Part shown: positions 1 through 5,436 of the stretch, piece by piece
How positions within the stretch are numbered: the stretch's first letter is position 1
Layout of the letters: the number at the start of each line of letters is the position of its first letter
Origin: Nitrospirota bacterium
GTDB taxonomy: Bacteria > Nitrospirota > Thermodesulfovibrionia > Thermodesulfovibrionales > Magnetobacteriaceae
Direction of reading: 5' to 3'
NCBI GenBank assembly: GCA_015232165.1
Contig: JADGAE010000140.1
Location: 1 to 5,563 of the forward strand
Length of the DNA stretch: 5,563 nucleotides
Made by a program: the position numbers and the translations under genes
The notes under the pieces: model-generated
Seen by the model: the letters and a program-made list of their open reading frames with translations, nothing else
What the model was told of the DNA's origin: nothing
The model's database searches: none

Positions 1-47
1 TAGCGTGTTTCGATTGGATTAACTACAAAATTCACGGCACTTTAATG

Positions 48-129
48 GGGTCAAGTGGACTGGTCCCCTTGCGGGGGAGGTCTTAGGAGGGGCGCGGTAA
101 CGTCGCTGTGACAGCGGAGCCGCCCTCCT
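48..129. repeat. G-rich dispersed repeat unit with branched hairpin (copy A)
   Basis: This stretch contains the core GGGGTCAAG-TGGACTGGTCCCCTTG, which recurs in closely similar form at 842-858 and 5512-5536. The core forms a near-perfect inverted repeat: CAAGTGGAC (52-60), TG, GTCCCCTTG (63-71), with one mismatch. It is followed by a larger fold in which AGGAGGG (85-91) pairs with CCCTCCT (123-129). That fold encloses a perfect hairpin, CGCTG (104-108), loop TGA, CAGCG (112-116). A pyrimidine-rich run (TTCTTTATCTTCTG) follows, so the structure could end transcription of a gene lying left of the window. No terminal repeat like those of the element at 727-950 is seen on its right side, and the expected left end would lie outside the window. 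It may be a decayed or shorter relative of that family. The repeat relationship is seen directly; the terminator role is inference. Confidence 0.6.
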
Positions 130-198
130 TCTTTATCTTCTGTTGTTATAGATACTTATACTCTTCTGCTTAGTATAGCATAGTCATGTTGGTTGTGT

Positions 199-214
199 TG
201 TGACTATAGTCACA
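199..214. promoter_or_regulatory. CRP/FNR-superfamily operator (perfect palindrome)
   Basis: TGTGACTATAGTCACA is a perfect 16-bp palindrome and matches TGTGA-N6-TCACA exactly. That is the pattern bound by CRP-type regulators, and also by HcpR-type regulators (TTGTGA-N6-TCACAA) in sulfate reducers and relatives; the left arm carries the extra T, the right arm does not. The centre is at 206.5. With the -10 candidate TACCAT (237-242), transcription would start near 248-249, putting the centre near -41.5 to -42.5, the classic class II activator position. With TAAAAT (232-237) as -10, the site would overlap the -35 region instead. The half sites differ from FNR (TTGAT/ATCAA). The motif is seen directly; the identity of the regulator is inference. 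Confidence 0.75.
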
Positions 215-280
215 GACCAAGGTTGCCTTGATAAAATACCATAGTGTAGACCTTATTTTATGGTTATTAGCGTTTTTTGT

Positions 281-286
281 AAGGAG
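281..286 (+). promoter_or_regulatory. Ribosome-binding site that fixes the hemerythrin start
   Basis: AAGGAG lies ten bases before ATG 297. This supports the start at 297 over an in-frame TTG at 228, which would add 23 residues with no counterpart in hemerythrins. Confidence 0.85.
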
Positions 287-296
287 ACACTTAAAT

Positions 297-704
297 ATGC
301 AATTTATAGACTGGAGCAGCAAGTTGGCAGTAAACTTTGCGGAGATAGACAATCAGCACAAGAAGCTTGTAGATATTGTCAATGAGCTCTATAGCGCCAT
401 GAAGGATGGCAAGGGGGCGGCAGTGATGGGCAAGGTATTGGGAGAACTGATTGCCTATACAAAGGACCACTTTGCATACGAAGAGAAGTTAATGGTACAG
501 CACAAATACAACGACAACAACAAGCACAAGACGGAACATGACAAGTTGACAAAACAGGTGATTGACCTGCAGAAGCAATTTACAGATGGCAAGATGGTGG
601 TAACCGTAGAGGTCATGAACTTCCTAAAGAAGTGGCTCAACGAGCACATCCTAGACAAGGACAGGCTATTTGCCGCCTTTCTGAATCAAAAGGGTTTACA
701 CTAA
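297..704 (+). CDS. Bacteriohemerythrin (single-domain O2-binding di-iron protein)
   Basis: A 135-residue soluble protein, the usual length for a stand-alone bacterial hemerythrin. All seven expected ligands of the di-iron site are present with canonical spacing: His21 (DNQHKKL), His58 and Glu62 (HFAYE), His77 and His81 (HKTEH), His117 and Asp122 (HILDKD). The N-terminal WSSKLAVNFAEIDNQHKKL segment is the standard family opening. By family knowledge the protein reversibly binds O2 between two iron atoms in a four-helix bundle in the cytoplasm; proposed roles are O2 delivery to oxidases, O2 scavenging or sensing. There is no signal peptide, membrane segment or fused signalling domain. The start at 297 is chosen for its Shine-Dalgarno sequence. 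A TGTGA-N6-TCACA operator lies about 83 bp upstream of the ATG, so control by a CRP/FNR-family regulator is likely. The gene converges on the HD-GYP regulator gene; its stop is only 12 bp from the target duplication of the element at 727-950. Confidence 0.97.
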   Translation: MQFIDWSSKLAVNFAEIDNQHKKLVDIVNELYSAMKDGKGAAVMGKVLGELIAYTKDHFAYEEKLMVQHKYNDNNKHKTEHDKLTKQVIDLQKQFTDGKMVVTVEVMNFLKKWLNEHILDKDRLFAAFLNQKGLH

Positions 705-716
705 CCACCAGGAAAG

Positions 717-726
717 AAGAAGGTGG
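717..726. repeat. Target-site duplication, left copy
   Basis: AAGAAGGTGG directly abuts the left terminal inverted repeat at 727 and is repeated exactly at 951-960. A 10-bp duplication is in the range known for IS4-family transposases, which is the basis for proposing that kind of mobiliser. Confidence 0.85.
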
Positions 727-744
727 CAGGGCAATCGCATTTGA
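727..744 (+). repeat. Left terminal inverted repeat
   Basis: CAGGGCAATCGCATTTGA is identical over 18 of 18 bases to the reverse complement of 933-950. Pairing stops abruptly on both sides (726/951 and 745/932), which fixes the element border. Confidence 0.9.
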
Positions 745-816
745 AATTATCATTATGTTTTTTATGTTAAAATAACCAATTTTCAACCTAATCAACATAG
801 CCCTTTACGAGGTCAA

Positions 817-912
817 GGGGTCAGCGACCCCCGGCTCAGTGGGGGACTGGTCCCCTTGTAGAGGGGTCTGAGGGGGTGAGGCACCCCGGCCATAAAAGGG
901 GGACAAAGTCCC
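817..912. repeat. Array of four different perfect hairpins inside the element
   Basis: Four short inverted repeats follow one another: GGGGTC-AGC-GACCCC (817-831), GGGGAC-TG-GTCCCC (842-855), GGGGTG-AGG-CACCCC (873-887) and GGGAC-AAA-GTCCC (900-912). Each stem is perfectly paired although the stem sequences differ, and the G-rich arm is always on the + strand. If transcribed from the + strand they would make a chain of stem-loops; they may also act as REP-like protein-binding sites. The pairing is seen directly, the role is unknown. Confidence 0.8.
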
Positions 913-932
913 ACATTCTTTTCTTCTTCCGG

Positions 933-950
933 TCAAATGCGATTGCCCTG
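933..950 (-). repeat. Right terminal inverted repeat
   Basis: TCAAATGCGATTGCCCTG is the exact reverse complement of 727-744 and abuts the right copy of the target duplication. Confidence 0.9.
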
Positions 951-960
951 AAGAAGGTGG
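951..960. repeat. Target-site duplication, right copy
   Basis: AAGAAGGTGG is an exact copy of 717-726. It also forms the left arm of the weak hairpin proposed at 951-984. Confidence 0.85.
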
Positions 961-998
961 TGATTGAGCAGTTGTCGCCGTCTTCTCTCTTTTCTTTT
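951..998 (+). terminator. Possible hemerythrin-side terminator remnant
   Basis: AAGAAGGTGG (951-960) can pair with the segment 975-984 (TCGCCGTCTT), with one mismatch and two wobble pairs, around a loop of about 14 nt. A pyrimidine run, CTCTCTTTTCTTTT (985-998), follows. Before the element inserted, this hairpin would have sat about 12 bp after the hemerythrin stop. The stem is imperfect and the tract is interrupted by C, so this is tentative. Confidence 0.3.
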
Positions 999-2062
999 CA
1001 ATCCTGGCAGGACCGGAATATTTCTGCGAAATCCGTGGCGACATTTTTGAATGCCTCAAGTATTGCGGGGTCGAAATGCTTAGGTATGGTCCTGCCGTCG
1101 CCTATTGTAATGATCTCATATGTCCTGTCGTGTCCTAATGGGGGCTTATAGGGTCTTTTCATCATGAGGGCGTCGTACTGGTCGCAAATGATAACGATCC
1201 GTGCGGGTAGTGGGGTCTGTTCGCCCCTCAGACCATCGGGATAGCCCGAGCCATCCCACCTCTCATGGTGACGCATAGCGATTGTCTCAGCCATCATGAT
1301 CCTGGCATTTGAAGAACCCTTAAGCATGCCGCTGCCTATTGTTGTGTGCCCTTTCATTACATCAAACTCGTCTTTGGTCAGAGCGCCGGGTTTAAGGAGG
1401 ATACCGTCAGCTACCCCTATCTTTCCTATGTCATGCAGAGTGCCGGCAAAGACAATGTCATCAATAAAATCGGCTGACATGCCCAACACATCTGAAAGCC
1501 TCTTACAATAGAGTCCGATCCGTGTCAGGTGTGAACCGGTATCCGTATCCCTGCACTCGGCAGCCGCGGTAAGGCGCATCAGGAGTTCGTTGTTGAGGTC
1601 CTTGACCATAATGAGGGCATTGTTGAGTTCCCTGGTTCTTTGTTCAACCGTGGCCTCAAGACGGCATTTATAGTCCTTCTCCATCTTAACCAGGTGATTG
1701 AACCTCACGGCTTTCTCAACGGTCAGGATAAGGTCATCCGGGTCATAGGGCTTGATAATAAAGTCAAAGGCGTTCTTTCTTATGGCCTCTATAGTTGTCT
1801 TGATCTCGACAAAGGCCGTCATAAGAATTACCGGGGTCTCAATGCCGGTTGACTTTATCGCTTCTATAAGCTCAAGCCCCGACATACCCGGCATCTTTAT
1901 ATCGGTAACCACTACGTCATGACCGTCACGCTTTAATACCTCAAGCGCCTCCTTGCCGTTTGAAGCGGAGGAGACCTCGTACCCCTCTTCCTCAAGTATC
2001 ATAACCACCGACGATAATAATGTCCTGTCATCGTCAACGACAAGCAACTTCGCGTTGTTCAT
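998..2062 (-). CDS. Response regulator with HD-GYP domain (predicted cyclic di-GMP phosphodiesterase)
   Basis: 354 residues, predicted cytoplasmic. Residues 4-120 are a CheY-like receiver with the acidic pocket Asp11/Asp12, phosphoacceptor Asp54 (VVVTDIKMP), Thr82 and Lys104 (KPYDPDD). A charged helical linker (about 123-160) leads to an HD-GYP domain (about 160-345). Its metal and signature residues are intact: Glu169 and the RDTDTGSH segment (His178), His210-Asp211 (HDIGK), His239, His265-His266-Glu267, the GYP loop in WDGSGYPDG (269-277), then Asp294, RPYK (303-306) and HFDP (329-332). By family knowledge such proteins hydrolyse cyclic di-GMP to pGpG or GMP under phosphorylation control. 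The ATG overlaps the kinase stop by four bases, so the kinase is the probable phosphodonor and the two are translationally coupled. Its own ribosome-binding site lies inside the kinase gene. Enzymatic activity is inferred from the intact motifs; substrate specificity is not proven. Confidence 0.96.
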   Translation of the reverse strand: MNNAKLLVVDDDRTLLSSVVMILEEEGYEVSSASNGKEALEVLKRDGHDVVVTDIKMPGMSGLELIEAIKSTGIETPVILMTAFVEIKTTIEAIRKNAFDFIIKPYDPDDLILTVEKAVRFNHLVKMEKDYKCRLEATVEQRTRELNNALIMVKDLNNELLMRLTAAAECRDTDTGSHLTRIGLYCKRLSDVLGMSADFIDDIVFAGTLHDIGKIGVADGILLKPGALTKDEFDVMKGHTTIGSGMLKGSSNARIMMAETIAMRHHERWDGSGYPDGLRGEQTPLPARIVIICDQYDALMMKRPYKPPLGHDRTYEIITIGDGRTIPKHFDPAILEAFKNVATDFAEIFRSCQD

Positions 2063-5000
2063 TGGTCAAGCACCTCCCTTATCTTATTCAACAGGATGTC
2101 AGGTCTTACCGGCTTTTGCAAGTATGCCTCGATCTGTTCCAGGATGTCTTTCTTTTTAATAATTTCATAGGAGTAACCACTCAAAAAGATAACCCTGATT
2201 GTACTGCCGGTCTCTTTTATGTGTTCGTAGACAACCTTGCCATTTGCCCTGGGCATTACCACGTCTAACAGGACGAGGGCGATCTCGGATATGTTTTCGT
2301 CGAACTTACTCATGGCGTCTATGCCGTCTACGGCCTCTATTACATTGTATCCTGCCTCCTGTAGTAATATCCTTGTACTGTTTCGCATCTCATTATTATC
2401 TTCGGCAAGTAGTATGGTCTCTCTACCGCCTCCGGGCCTAGGTTTAATGATTATAGCGGCCTCTTCGGTTGCTTCGTTAAGAAGGGGCAGTAGTATTGTA
2501 AAAGTCGAGCCGGTACCGGGTTCACTGTATACGCTAATGTAACCTTTATGCTGTTTGACAATCCCATAGACGGTGGCAAGCCCCAGGCCCGTGCCCTTGC
2601 CTACCTCCTTGGTTGTAAAAAAAGGGTCAAATATCCTCTCCCTCGTAGCCGGGTTCATGCCAACTCCGGAGTCCGAGACAACCACCCTGGCATACATGCC
2701 GACAGTGCCGTAGTTGTGTGCTGCTATGAAATCGGTGTCTATACTTGTAATATCTGCCTTGATGGTCAATGCCCCACCCTCAGGCATGGCATCCATGGCG
2801 TTATTGACAAGGTTTATTAGCGCCATTTCCATCTGCACGGCGTCGGCATCTATCATTACATCGGGGTCGCACAACAAGACTTGAAGGTCTATGTCCTCCC
2901 TGATGAGTCGTTCAAAGAGCTTTTTTGCTCCCGTTATAACGCCGGAGAGGCTTATAGGCCTGAGATTGATCATCTGCTTTCTGCTGAAGGTCAGAAGGCT
3001 TTGCGTAAGATATGTGGCCTTGTCTGTGGATGAGAAGATATGGTCCACAAAATCCATGAGCTGTTCATTGTCTTTGAGTCTTTTTTTCAACAGGTAGGCA
3101 TAGTTCTTTATTGCCGAGAGTATGTTGTTAAAGTCGTGTGCAACTCCACCGGCAAGCTGACCAACGGCCTCCATCTTTTGCGAATGTCTGAATTCTGATT
3201 CAAGTCGCTTCTTATCCGTTATGTCTTCGGAGATTTTAAGGTAGTTTGTCACGTTGCCGTCAGCATCCCTTAAAGGAAACACCTTGGCAAGCTCCCATAT
3301 CTCCGTGGCATCCTTTAACCTGTTGCAGAGCTCTCCCTGCCATTGTTTGCCGGCGGTGAGTTTACTCCACATATCTGTATACACCTCCGGGGGCGTCTTG
3401 CCGGATTTTAATATCCCGGGGTTTTTACCAATTACCTCGTTTGCCTTATAACCGGTCACCTCGATAAACATCTTGTTTACATACTCTATGTTGGCATTGG
3501 TATCAGTGATAACCACCATGTTTGGGCTTTGCTCGATCACATAGGCAGCCCTGCGGAGGTCATCCTCTGCCCTCTTGGTCTGCGTTATGTCCTGCATAAG
3601 GGCAAGGACGTGGGCTGAACCGTCCACGTCGTAAATAAGGGAGGTTGAGATGGCAAGGAGTTTCTTCTCGCCGTCCTTACACGTCACTTCCCACCGCTCG
3701 GTAACAAGGTTATCACCGATTCTCATGCAAAGCATGCGCTGGATCGCCCTGCTTTGCACCCTCGGATCGTGGTACATGCTCTGGTACCAGCCAAGACGGT
3801 TTATCTCTTCCATCGTATAACCGGTTATATCGCTCATATGTTGGTTCCACACGGTAAACCTGACAAAGGGGTATTGAGCAACCGAATGACAGACACATAA
3901 GCCATCGTTGATGTTTTCTATGATAAGACTGCTAAAGAGGCTTTCCTTTTTTAGCTCGGATTCGGTTTTCTTCCTTGCAATGATCTCATCTTCAAGCAGC
4001 CTGTTTGAGGTTGTAAGCTCCGTAGTGCGTCTTTTTACCTCATCTTCAAGTGACTGGCTGTACCTCCTCAATTCGTCGTCACTACTTTTACGCTGTATGG
4101 CCAGGGCATAGTAATTGGCAAGACGCACAAGCACGTCCAGGTCCAACTCCGTATAATCACGACCGGAATTGGCAACCGATAACTGTCCAACGAGTTTATT
4201 GCCAAGCAAAGCCGGCACCGATAGAAGACGTGTTACAGGTATGTGTCCCCTGGGCGTCCCGACGCTTCTGTGGTCTTTTTCAGGCTCGTTTGTCAACAGC
4301 GGCTCTTTGTTATCCAGCACCCAACCAACCAAACCACCGAGCTTCTCAAAAACTATTCTCTTATCCTGGACATTGCACTTGTCCCAGATATCCGTTGTCA
4401 AGGTAGGAACAACAAAAAACCCCGTTTCAATATCAATGTAGCCGACATAGCCGTAGGCACTGTCAGTCAGGGTCTTGGCATGGTGCAGAATCAGCTCGGA
4501 TATCTCGTTAATGGAGATCAGGTCGGATTGCATAAGCACCTTTGATACCTCAGCCATTGCTCTGTTTAATTGCAAATCACGGTTCAAATGTCTTTGGGCG
4601 TTCACTTGCCCGGTGATGTCCTCGACAATCTCTATGACGGCGTAGACTGAGCCGCTTTCAGTTTTTAGAGGGCCGGCTACAATTCGGAAGTTTCTTACAC
4701 CTCCCGTTGTTGGCGTCTCCGTCGTGCTATGATGTACTTCACCGTCTTTAAAAGAGAGTATGACAGGGCAATAGACACAGACACAACTGCCGGGGGGGGT
4801 GTTAAAGCTCGTGTAACACAACGGTTTTTCAGATACATTGATATCCGGAAACCATTCTCTCATCTTTTGGTTAAGAGAGAGTACCTCCATACCTGTGCCT
4901 ATAACCGCTATCCCAATGCCTATGTTGTCGACAATGCTGCGGTATCTCTGTTCGCTCTGGAGGAGCTGATAGTTCAAGTCCTCAAGTCTGGCGGTCTTGT

Positions 5001-5391
5001 CCCTGATTTCACGATCAATCCTGTGTTTGTAAATGGCCATTTCGATGTTGATTTTTAATTCCCTTGCATTAACGGGTTTTTTGATATAACTATGAGTACC
5101 GCTTGTTTTTGCGCGTTCAAGGGTATCCTCATCGGAGTGAGCCGATAAGTATATCACAGACGCATCTGATATCTCCCTTATGAGGATTGCTGTTTCTATG
5201 CCATCCATCTCTCCCCTGAGGGTTATGTCCATAAGGATCAGGTCCGGGGCATTGTCTTTGACGCTCTCTATGGCCTCGATACCGGTTGTGGCAGGGGGCA
5301 AGACCTCATAACCCATGCGTTTAAGAATCATACTCATCCCATCAAACTCTGCCGGTTCGTCTTCCACTATGAGTATCTTTGAGCTCACCAT
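2059..5391 (-). CDS. Soluble hybrid histidine kinase REC-PAS-GAF-PAS-PAS-HisKA-HATPase-REC
   Basis: 1110 residues with no signal peptide or membrane helix, so a cytoplasmic sensor. Domains in order: receiver 1 (about 3-122; Glu10/Asp11, phosphoacceptor Asp55, Ser83, Lys105); short coiled coil; PAS1 (147-262) with the cysteine cluster Cys192, Cys203, Cys205, Cys208; GAF (about 275-433); coiled coil (434-485); PAS2 (486-608); PAS3 (614-730); HisKA with phosphoacceptor His752 ([11 protein letters not shown]); HATPase with N box ([10 protein letters not shown], Asn860/Asn864), G1 (DSGVGM, 907-912), F box (IFDPFFTTK, 920-928) and G2 ([13 protein letters not shown], 931-943); receiver 2 (about 991-1110; Glu997/Asp998, Asp1043, Ser1071, Lys1093). 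All catalytic boxes are intact. No HPt domain is present, so a full His-Asp-His-Asp relay would need a separate protein; direct transfer to the adjacent HD-GYP regulator is the simpler reading. ATG 5391 is chosen because the receiver fold begins at residue 5 (KILIVEDE); it lacks a good Shine-Dalgarno sequence. The ligand is unknown. Confidence 0.97.
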   Translation of the reverse strand: MVSSKILIVEDEPAEFDGMSMILKRMGYEVLPPATTGIEAIESVKDNAPDLILMDITLRGEMDGIETAILIREISDASVIYLSAHSDEDTLERAKTSGTHSYIKKPVNARELKINIEMAIYKHRIDREIRDKTARLEDLNYQLLQSEQRYRSIVDNIGIGIAVIGTGMEVLSLNQKMREWFPDINVSEKPLCYTSFNTPPGSCVCVYCPVILSFKDGEVHHSTTETPTTGGVRNFRIVAGPLKTESGSVYAVIEIVEDITGQVNAQRHLNRDLQLNRAMAEVSKVLMQSDLISINEISELILHHAKTLTDSAYGYVGYIDIETGFFVVPTLTTDIWDKCNVQDKRIVFEKLGGLVGWVLDNKEPLLTNEPEKDHRSVGTPRGHIPVTRLLSVPALLGNKLVGQLSVANSGRDYTELDLDVLVRLANYYALAIQRKSSDDELRRYSQSLEDEVKRRTTELTTSNRLLEDEIIARKKTESELKKESLFSSLIIENINDGLCVCHSVAQYPFVRFTVWNQHMSDITGYTMEEINRLGWYQSMYHDPRVQSRAIQRMLCMRIGDNLVTERWEVTCKDGEKKLLAISTSLIYDVDGSAHVLALMQDITQTKRAEDDLRRAAYVIEQSPNMVVITDTNANIEYVNKMFIEVTGYKANEVIGKNPGILKSGKTPPEVYTDMWSKLTAGKQWQGELCNRLKDATEIWELAKVFPLRDADGNVTNYLKISEDITDKKRLESEFRHSQKMEAVGQLAGGVAHDFNNILSAIKNYAYLLKKRLKDNEQLMDFVDHIFSSTDKATYLTQSLLTFSRKQMINLRPISLSGVITGAKKLFERLIREDIDLQVLLCDPDVMIDADAVQMEMALINLVNNAMDAMPEGGALTIKADITSIDTDFIAAHNYGTVGMYARVVVSDSGVGMNPATRERIFDPFFTTKEVGKGTGLGLATVYGIVKQHKGYISVYSEPGTGSTFTILLPLLNEATEEAAIIIKPRPGGGRETILLAEDNNEMRNSTRILLQEAGYNVIEAVDGIDAMSKFDENISEIALVLLDVVMPRANGKVVYEHIKETGSTIRVIFLSGYSYEIIKKKDILEQIEAYLQKPVRPDILLNKIREVLDQ
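2071..2080 (-). promoter_or_regulatory. Ribosome-binding site of the HD-GYP regulator, inside the kinase 3' end
   Basis: On the minus strand AAGGGAGGTG ends 8 bases before the ATG at 2062-2060. This strong Shine-Dalgarno sequence within the upstream gene, plus the ATGA overlap (2062-2059), points to translational coupling with independent re-initiation. Confidence 0.85.
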
Positions 5392-5396
5392 CGCTT

Positions 5397-5426
5397 ATTA
5401 TAAAACAGGCGATAGCAACTTGGCAA
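5397..5426 (-). promoter_or_regulatory. Predicted sigma-70-type promoter of the signalling operon, possibly leaderless
   Basis: On the minus strand TTGCCA (5426-5421, five of six to the -35 consensus), an 18-bp spacer and TATAAT (5402-5397, six of six) lead to the kinase ATG after only five bases (AAGCG). A start six to seven bases after the -10 would fall at or within two bases of the ATG, and no Shine-Dalgarno sequence is present. This predicts a leaderless or nearly leaderless mRNA. The promoter lies just outside the repeat element beginning at 5437. Confidence 0.6.
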
Positions 5427-5436
5427 TATTGGAGGT

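Larger units (their letters stand above)
130..296 (+). promoter_or_regulatory. Hemerythrin upstream regulatory region
   Basis: No coding potential is supported here; the region is AT-rich and dense in inverted repeats. It contains the 16-bp palindrome at 199-214, two overlapping candidate -10 hexamers (TAAAAT 232-237 and TACCAT 237-242) and an 8-bp inverted repeat, ATAAAATA (231-238) with TATTTTAT (254-261). The ribosome-binding site AAGGAG is at 281-286, ten bases before the ATG at 297. A weaker inverted pair, TATACT (157-162) and AGTATA (172-177), lies upstream. The predicted start of transcription is near 244-249, giving a leader of about 50 nt. Confidence 0.6.
727..950. mobile_element. 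MITE-like non-autonomous element, 224 bp (copy B)
   Basis: The element is bounded by perfect 18-bp terminal inverted repeats: CAGGGCAATCGCATTTGA at 727-744 and its reverse complement at 933-950. It is flanked immediately by an identical 10-bp direct repeat, AAGAAGGTGG. It is too short for a transposase and has no credible gene, so it would be moved in trans. Inside are an AT-rich left part (745-810), then four small perfect hairpins in the G-rich core (817-831, 842-855, 873-887, 900-912), then a pyrimidine-rich stretch (914-930). A related beginning (CAAGGCAATCGCATT) occurs at 5437, so this is a repeat family. The TIR and 10-bp duplication suggest an IS4-type mobiliser, by analogy only. The perfect ends and duplication argue for fairly recent insertion. 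It separates two convergent genes whose stops would otherwise be about 59 bp apart. Confidence 0.85.

Noticed and set aside
180..212. ATAGTCA direct repeat (180-186 and 206-212) considered as a second operator
   Set aside because: The upstream copy continues as TG rather than CA, so it lacks the TCACA half site; a 7-base match in AT-rich sequence is weak evidence.
228..296. In-frame extension of the hemerythrin start (TTG at 228, 23 extra residues)
   Set aside because: It has no ribosome-binding site, overlaps promoter elements, and hemerythrins begin near the residue encoded at 297, which has AAGGAG at proper spacing.
170..352. Minus-strand 60-codon frame across the hemerythrin promoter
   Set aside because: It covers regulatory palindromes and the 5' end of a solid gene, and has no recognisable motif.
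817..912. Hairpin array considered as a CRISPR array
   Set aside because: The units are not identical direct repeats, are too short and have irregular spacing; they are small unlike palindromes.
805..1059. Minus-strand 84-codon reading frame across the element and the regulator 3' end
   Set aside because: Its composition (repeated Pro, Ser, Gly, Arg) follows from the G-rich hairpins, and it overlaps the end of a well-supported gene in another frame.
876..1151. Plus-strand 91-codon reading frame running out of the mobile element
   Set aside because: It starts inside the hairpin core, reads through the terminal repeat (giving FRSNAIALK) and then runs antisense to the HD-GYP gene, with no ribosome-binding site. 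It is a by-product of the repeat.
4050..4545. Long plus-strand open frames antisense to the kinase (100-118 codons)
   Set aside because: They are frame shadows of the kinase: no ribosome-binding site, no recognisable domain, and the minus-strand frame has complete domain support.
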